From assembly GCF_000003815.2 (NCBI RefSeq), contig NC_049995.1:4632959-4696958 (forward strand): DNA of 64,000 nt, written 5' to 3'. Source of the stretch: Branchiostoma floridae (lineage: Eukaryota; Chordata; Leptocardii; Amphioxiformes; Branchiostomatidae). Positions 57,505 through 64,000 of this stretch are shown one piece after another. Every line of letters begins with the position of its first letter. Within the stretch, counting starts at the first letter, position 1. A program made the position numbers and the translations under genes. The notes beneath the pieces are model-generated. The model was not told where the DNA came from. It saw only the letters and a list, made by a program, of their open reading frames with translations, and did no database searches.

Positions 57505-59201
57505 CTAAATTTGTATGATATACCAAATTACGTTCCTGTACACAGTTGTAGATCTTCTAGAATGGGCGGGGGAGTGTCTATTTTATTACATTCCGAATTA
57601 CAATTTATAGAACGTAAAGATTTTGTCTCTCAAGAGGAAGACGGACAGTTTGAATCAGTTTTTATAGAAATCCCTGCATCTCCCTCAACAATGGATAAAG
57701 GTCTTATAGTAGGCTGCATATATCGACCTCCAAATTCGGATATAAAGACATTTATCAGTCACCTTACCCTGACATTAGATGCTATCGAAAAGGAAGGTAA
57801 AAACTGTTACTTGACCGGTGATTTCAATCTTGATCTTTTAAAAAGTGAAAGTCACTCATTAACTGCAGAGTTCTTAAATGCGTTGTATTCATGTAGTTAT
57901 TACCCAACCATCACCAAACCGTCAAGAATAACAAACTCATCAGCAACTTTGATAGATAACATATTAACAAACTCTTTGACGAATCAATGTACATCAGGTC
58001 TACTTGTTACAGATATATCTGATCATCTACCTATATTTCACATTATAAAAGTACTTGTAATCAAGTTAAGAATGATGCATGTGGAAAACGCAAACACAGA
58101 AAATTCAACAGGAGAAATATTGACAGATTTAAACATTTTCTGGCAGAAGAAACATGGGATGTTGTATATGATAGTACAAATGCAAATACTGCTTATGATA
58201 ATTTCCAGCAAATCCTTAAATCTCATTTTTGATACATGCTTCCCACTCTCGACAATTACAGCGAAGAAAAATATAAGCATCGACAAACCTTGGTTCACAA
58301 CAGGTCTCCACAAGTCCTCCAAAACGAAAAATAGACTTTATAAAAAATATCTTAAGAACCCAACACCAATGAATTTACATACGTACAAATCGTACAGAAA
58401 CAAATACAACAGTCTGATTCGTAACTACAAAAGAAAATATTACAATGACCAATTTACAGCTGCTTCCACGAACATACGTAAAACATGGAAACTAATTAAT
58501 GAAATTCTAAATAGAAAAAAAAACCACTAATGCTCTTCCGAGTAGATTTATTGACGGGGAATTTGAGGTATCTGATCCAAAAGACATAGTTGAAAAATTT
58601 AATGAGTTCTTTGTTAACATCGGCCCCAATTTAGCAAATGACATAGATGAAACAGGCATTTCTCCTTTACAATACATTCAGAATTCTTATCCATCTATTA
58701 GCTCTTTCGAAGAACCTACTTCAACAGAAATTAACGAGATTATTATGAATCTAAAAAATGCAGCCCCTGGTCAAGACGAAATAAGTGCCGCGCTCTTGAA
58801 ACAAATTGTCCCTGAAATTTTAGAGCCAATAACCCATATTTTTCAAATTTCATTAAGAAATGGAATAGTACCAACAGACCTCAAATTAGCAAAGGTTTTA
58901 CCACTGAACAAAGCTGGGGATCCTTGTGTTTTCACCAACTATCGCCCAATATCAATCTTACCGGCCTTTTCAAAAATTCTGGAAAAAATAGTATACAAAC
59001 GGATAATGAATCACTTAGAAGATAATGATATATTATATACTCATCAATATGGATTTCGCAAAAAACATTCTACATACATGGCGCTCTTACAACTAGTTGA
59101 CAAAATAACCACATCTTTAGAAAATAACGAATACACTATAGGAATATTTCTGGATCTTTCAAAAGCCTTTGATACTGTAGATCACAACATACTTCTTAAG
59201 A

Positions 59202-62094
59202 GCAAATGTCTGTAAGGATCAAACAATGGTGGCAAAGGTAAAAAAATCGATTTGGCTCATATTTTGCACAGTGATAGTACTTGGTCCACAACCCCTCAAA
59301 ATAGCTTTCTTTTAGATCAAAACTCCTTGTTGCCATGGTAACGGGCCAACAAAGTTTTCTGGCCATTTTCCCCAATTTCCGCATCTCAAAAACACGGAAA
59401 TCGGCATACTTTACGGCATTGTCACTCCAACACCTTTTATTATATTGTCAAAACACAACAAGATCTGAATAGACCAACAGTTTGGCTGTTTAGAAATTGT
59501 TGTGAAATTTCCAACGAGATAAAATTGAGTTCTTGGGCAGCATCAAAACAATACAATGTTTCAAGCTTCAAAATAACGTAATTTTTGGCCCAACTTTGTA
59601 ACGCCATAAGTGCCGAGCTGGTAATTTTTTTGACTTGAAATTTGTACCCTGTATAGATGATTGATATATCTATCAAATGCATTGTTGCAAAGTTCGGGGT
59701 CTTGTTTGGTTGTCACGTGGTCGTCCTCAAAAGTAGGCCAGTTTTTGCGTTTGACGAAAATTGTGAATTTTAGCCATGTTCAAAGTACTATATGTGACAA
59801 AATAAAACAGAATTCTAACTCAACTTCTTGTCAAAGAGAGATCTATGTATTGTCTATTTAATAAATGCTTGAAGAGTTTTAGATCGTGACGTTTAGTCAC
59901 GTGGTTGTCCCTGGAAGTAGGCCACTTTTTTGCGTTTGGCAAAATTTTGAATTTTAGCCATGTTCAAAGGGTTTTCTCTGACAAAGTGAATTTGAATTCT
60001 GATTCAACTTCTTGTCAAAGGGAAACCTAGGTATTGCCTATCTAATAAATGATTTCAGAATTTTGAGTCATAAAATGTAGTCCCGTGGTTGTCCCTGAAA
60101 GTAGGTCACTTTTATGCATTTGGCGAAAATTGTGCATTTTAGCCATGATCAAAGTACTCTACGTGTGAAAAGAAGTCTAACTCAACTTCTTATCAAAGGT
60201 AAATGTAGACAACGCCAATATAATAATGTTTGTAGAGTTTCAGATTGTGACATTTAATCTCAGTTACATTTGACACTTTCTAATGGTCCTATAATGAAAC
60301 TGGGCGTGTTTAATTGTTTTCCTAATTATTTTTGCAAATTAGATTCCGATTTGTATAGTAAATATGTATTCATATGGAGCATCTCTTAAGCTATCTACAT
60401 ACCAAAAATCATGACAATCCGTCAACCCCTTCTTGAGTTATTCTCTTTCAAAGTCTTACACTAAACCTGTCCTGCAGTTTCAAAACAAGCCACCACCAGG
60501 CATAAACCTACACCACTTACTCTCGACATAAAGACCTGTCTACCACTAAAAAATTATAGCCGCAGTATGTTCAGAACTCGACATATCAAACCCGGAAATT
60601 CCTTTGCAGTACCTTAACAGGCCGCTAGGTGGCCCAAAATCTATTCGTTTCCAAGTTTCATTAAGACCTACCCACATACCGAATATCAATACAATCCATT
60701 TAGTTGTTCTTGAGTTATTCTGGTCTTCTACAAACATACATACAATCGCTACCCAAAGCATAACCTTTTTGGCGAAGGTAAAAACGTTATCTTTAATTCT
60801 AGGAGTAAAACACAAACATCTGAAAATGGGGACAACCAACGCCAACCAACCAATGAGGACAACCAACGCCATGATCCAAACCTCTACAATCAATTATTTG
60901 ATAGGGAATACCTACAGCTACATTTGACAAAACGTTTTATCATGATTTTATTCCACTTTGCTAAGTATTGTACTTCGAAAGCAGCTAAAGTTTACAATTT
61001 TCATCTTAAGTGACCTACTTTCAGGGACAGCCACGTGATTAAATGTCACAATCTGAAACTCTACAAACATTATTATATAGGCGTTGTCTACATTTACCTT
61101 TGATAAGAAGCTGAGTTAGACTTCTTTTCACACGTAGAGTACTTTGAACATGGCTAAAATGCACAATTTTCGCCAAATGCATAAAAGTGACCTACTTTCA
61201 GGGACAACCACGGGACTACATTTTATGACTCAAAATTCTAAAATCATTTATTAGATAGGCAATACCTAGGTTTCCCTTTGACAAGAAGTTGAATCAGAAT
61301 TCAAATTCACTTTGTCAGAGAAAACCCTTTGAACATGGCTAAAATTCAAAATTTTGCCAAACGCAAAAAAGTGGCCTACTTCCAGGGACAACCACGTGAC
61401 TAAACGTCACGATCTAAAACTCTTCAAGCATTTATTAAATAGACAATACATAGATCTCTCTTTGACAAGAAGTTGAGTTAGAATTCTGTTTTATTTTGTC
61501 ACATGTAGTACTTTGAACATGGCTTAAATTCACAATTTTCGTCAAACGCAAAAACTGGCCTACTTTTGAGGACGACCACGTGACAACCAAACAAGACCCC
61601 GAACTTTGCAACAATGCATTTGATAGATATATCAATCATCTATACAGGGTACAAATTTCAAGTCAAAAAAATTACCAGCTCGGCACTTATGGCGTTACAA
61701 AGTTGGGCCAAAAATTACGTTATTTTGAAGCTTGAAACATTGTATTGTTTTGATGCTGCCCAAGAACTCAATTTTATCTCGTTGGAAATTTCACAACAAT
61801 TTCTAAACAGCCAAACTGTTGGTCTATTCAGATCTTGTTGTGTTTTGACAATACAATAAAAGGTGTTGGAGTGACAATGCCGTAAAGTATGCCGATTTCC
61901 GTGTTTTTGAGATGCGGAAATTGGGGAAAATGGCCAGAAAACTTTGTTGGCCCGTTACCATGGCAACAAGGAGTTTTGATCTAAAAGAAAGCTATTTTGA
62001 GGGGTTGTGGACCAAGTACTATCACTGTGCAAAATATGAGCCAAATCGATTTTTTGACCTTTGCCACCATTGTTAGATCCTTACAGACATTTGC
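59202..62094. mobile_element. 2.9-kb palindromic (fold-back) DNA element in RT-IV
   Basis: Arms 59202-60259 and 61037-62094 (1058 bp each) are near-identical reverse complements around a 777-bp loop. Flanks are TCTTAAGA on both sides (59194-59201, 62095-62102); since this is itself palindromic the true duplication could be TTAA with ends starting GAGCAAATGTC, or the full 8 bp. Removing the insert and one copy restores the RT-IV frame exactly. Each arm has tandem units of 184 bp (CACGTGG at 59714, 59898 and CCCGTGG at 60082). A 115-codon frame in the loop (60546-60893, minus) is unrecognised; no transposase. Confidence 0.85.
60281..60790. repeat. Repeat modules in the palindrome loop
   Basis: Contains CTACATACCAAAAATCATGA, TTCTTGAGTTATTC, CTAGGTGGCCCAAAATCTA and CAATCCATTTAG in the same order as the element at 42432-43483, so the loop is a diverged member of that family captured between the arms. 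Confidence 0.6.
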
Positions 62095-63587
62095 TCTTAA
62101 GAAACTATTCAAATATGGATTTACGTACCGGCTCAGCTCTTCATTGGATAACAGACTATTTGACTAACAGAAAACAATACGTGTCCAATCTAAATAACAT
62201 TTCCTCCCAAAATGTCCTCACTTGTGGTGTTCCTCAAGGGTCCATTCTTGGCCCGCTCTTATTTCTTATTTATGTTAATGACCTCGCATGCGTATCAACC
62301 AAATTATTTGCCCTGTTATTCGCGGATGATACCAACTTATTCATGTCCGATATAAATTTTGAAAAATTAATGACAATTGTAAATGATGAATTGTATAAAG
62401 TTAATCAATGGTTCAAGACGAATAAATTGTCAATCAACGTAAAAAAAACCAATTTCATTATCTTTGCAGGAAGGAACAAGAGGTATGATAGAGAAAAAGC
62501 TAAAATCTATATAAATGGCAAAGCTATCAAACAAGTAAGTCATACCCGCTTCTTAGGTATAATAATTGACGAGAAACTTTCATGGAAGATCCAAATTAAT
62601 AGTGTTTGCAATAAAATTTCGAAAAACATAGGCATTATAAGAAAAGTAAAAACCTTGATTTCACGAAATATACTCATGACTCTTTATTACAGTTTGATTT
62701 ACCCTTACTTAACTTACTGCAATATTATATGGGCTAGCACGTACACTACATCTATCAAACCTCTGTACCTCCTTCAAAAGCGCTTTGTACGAATTGCGGG
62801 CAATGCCACCTTCACAGCACACACAACATCTCTCTTTAATGACTTAAATGTTATGACGGTATTTGATATCAACAAATTTCAAGTTGCCATATTTGTACAT
62901 AAAATTGTCCACAATAGTTCTTTCCTACCACAGCAATTTAGATGTCTTTTTAATTTCAATTCAAATTCAGATTTTCACCACCACTACACAAGACAGCAGA
63001 ACCTTTTAAGACCAGTTAAAGCAAAATCTTGTCTAAAACAACACACAATAAAATTTAGAGGCCCCACCATCTGGAATAATTTAAGTCAAGTCCAACAATG
63101 CTGCTTATCATTACCCAGGTTCAAAAAGCTTGTTAAGATTGATTACATCACACACCCAAGCATAACTTTTACCTGATTTGTTTGATTTCCTTGTTTCCTT
63201 GTTTCTCATATTAGTTTTTGGTTGATTTTGGTAGTTGATAGCTAATGATTCTTAAAACTTAGAGATCCTACCTTTTTTCTCAAATCCCAAGTTACTTGTA
63301 TATGTTTTGTCTATTTTGTTTTGTATTTATTATTTCATTTGATCATTTGTAATACAACTTCTATTCCACTAGTATATTTCACATGATGATTTCAACTTAT
63401 GTTATGTGCATTTTTCGTTCACTTTAATTATGTATAATTATTATTTCTGCAACTTATTTCTGGGGGAGGCCAAAGAAAAGCCACATAGGCTTCTGCCCAC
63501 CCCCAGCATGTTCTTCATCTCGGTATACACATTTGTTTTTAAGCCATGCTATTATGTGCGAATAAAGAAAGAAAGAAAGAAAGAAAC

Positions 63588-63838
63588 TAGACATTTGAAC
63601 CCATGTAACCCCGCACTGAATTTCTCATGTTCTTCACGCTGTATCTCAAACGTCTAATGTTTTAAGTGTTCGAGATTATCATTATGTATATGTATGTATA
63701 TTGTTGCAATGTATATAATTTTACTCAACTGTTTTAATGGTTTTAACCGATTTTGAGCTGAAGTGTAATGTACCACACAATTCAGGCCTCGAGGCTGCGA
63801 AGTGTATAAATAAACCATTCTGATGCTGATTCTGATTC
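63588..63838 (+). mobile_element. RT-III 3' UTR, displaced part
   Basis: Begins after the (AAAG)n tail of RT-IV and ends CCTCGAGGCTGCGAAGTGTA, TAAATAAACC, then ATTCTGATGCTGATTCTGATTCTG next to the TGAC target site. A short-unit 3' tail is typical of CR1/L2-type elements. On the minus strand it supplies the new C-terminal codons of gene E. Confidence 0.7.
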
Positions 63839-64000
63839 TGACCAATGTCGGGATATCGGCGTCTGGTACTTGACGAAAAGTACGTTAAGTCCCACTAAAA
63901 TAATGACCAGCGCCGTCCACTGTGGATGAAAAAATATGATGAAAGTTAAATCATTTTTAAATGCATACTTGGTTTATATACTCCCTCCATTCCCCCTCTC

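Larger units (their letters stand above)
57507..63584 (+). mobile_element. RT-IV: retrotransposon inserted at the stop codon of RT-III
   Basis: Endonuclease fragment from about 57511 (HSCRSSRMGGGVSILLHSEL, VGCIYRPPNSD, TGDFNLDLL, DISDHLPIFHI), two compensating frame changes between 58050 and 58215, another in an A-run at 58519-58526, then [44 protein letters not shown] up to 59201. The palindromic element interrupts it there. RT resumes at 62095: CGVPQGSILGPLLFLIYVND, catalytic FADDTN, down to TGA at 63176. The 3' UTR ends in AATAAAG(AAAG)n at about 63584. AACT at 57503-57506 and 63585-63588 may be the target repeat. The 5' end lacks the start of the endonuclease, so it is truncated. Confidence 0.8.
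56463..63919 (-). pseudogene. SLC6-like gene E, last exon split by a 7.2-kb insertion
   Basis: The acceptor and first part of the final exon are at 63839-63919 (WTALVIILVGLNVLFVKYQT, then PISRHW), the rest at 56463-56616 (SLMSLQSNIPGCCTCN ... ESNCVGI, stop at 56463-56465). Together they match exon 13 of gene D. The insert 56617-63838 is flanked by TGAC. Reading into the insert adds 18 residues (ESESASEWFIYTLRSLEA) before a stop at 63782-63784, so the transport core could survive with a replaced tail. Upstream exons are outside the window. Confidence 0.85.

Noticed and set aside
60546-60893. 115-codon frame in the palindrome loop as a transposase or membrane protein
   Set aside because: It lies in a repeat family that has no equivalent frame in its other copies; no catalytic motif.
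1-64000. CRISPR arrays, operons, riboswitches, rRNA genes
   Set aside because: None seen; gene structure is eukaryotic and the repeats are transposons or microsatellites.

Overview
This window looks like nuclear DNA of an invertebrate animal, most likely a cephalochordate (amphioxus). The protein-coding genes are split into about 13 small exons with GT-AG introns. Introns and spacers are full of non-LTR retrotransposons, tRNA-derived SINEs, MITE-like hairpins and (CA)n tracts. There are no operons, ribosome-binding sites or other bacterial architecture. The species assignment is my inference from repeat style; only the eukaryotic exon-intron structure is directly visible.

The backbone is a head-to-tail array of SLC6-like (neurotransmitter:sodium symporter, NSS) transporter genes, all on the minus strand. 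I call them, left to right, A (1-2440, cut by the window edge), B (4442-14546, complete, 583 aa), D (17817-32884, complete, 584 aa), F (39701-39745, an orphan first exon), C (41340-54212, complete, 583 aa) and E (56463-63919, only the last exon is in view and it is split by insertions). B, C and D share the same 13-exon structure with identical intron phases, and nearly identical exon lengths. A starts the same way. The proteins carry the NSS TM1 signature in the form GNLWRFPR and a TM6 of the form QNAWDTGA, closer to the prokaryotic-type NSS proteins (COG0733-like) than to classical animal monoamine/GABA/glycine transporters. Flanking sequence shows the array arose by duplication of a block: A-B-D (left) corresponds to F-C-E (right).

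Layout: 1-17.8 kb holds A, B and their spacers, with several MITEs and one retroelement relic inside B. 17.8-32.9 kb is D, whose intron 10 holds a full-length CR1/L2-type retrotransposon (RT-I, 19308-24660), itself interrupted by a TTAA-flanked MITE. 33-39.2 kb has no transporter exons: a retroelement relic and two related copies of a TIR-bounded element. 39.2-41.3 kb is the duplicated exon-1/promoter region (F). 41.3-54.2 kb is C, whose intron 2 holds an apparently intact retrotransposon (RT-II, 48777-52402). 54.2-64 kb holds a 731-bp insertion and gene E, whose exon 13 is split by a four-level nest: RT-III, into which RT-IV inserted, into which a 2.9-kb palindromic DNA element inserted, whose loop holds yet another repeat.

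B and C look like working Na+-coupled transporters. D keeps an open frame and good splice sites but lacks residues that in LeuT-fold NSS proteins coordinate both sodium ions. A has a one-base deletion, F is a one-exon remnant and E has lost its normal C-terminal tail.
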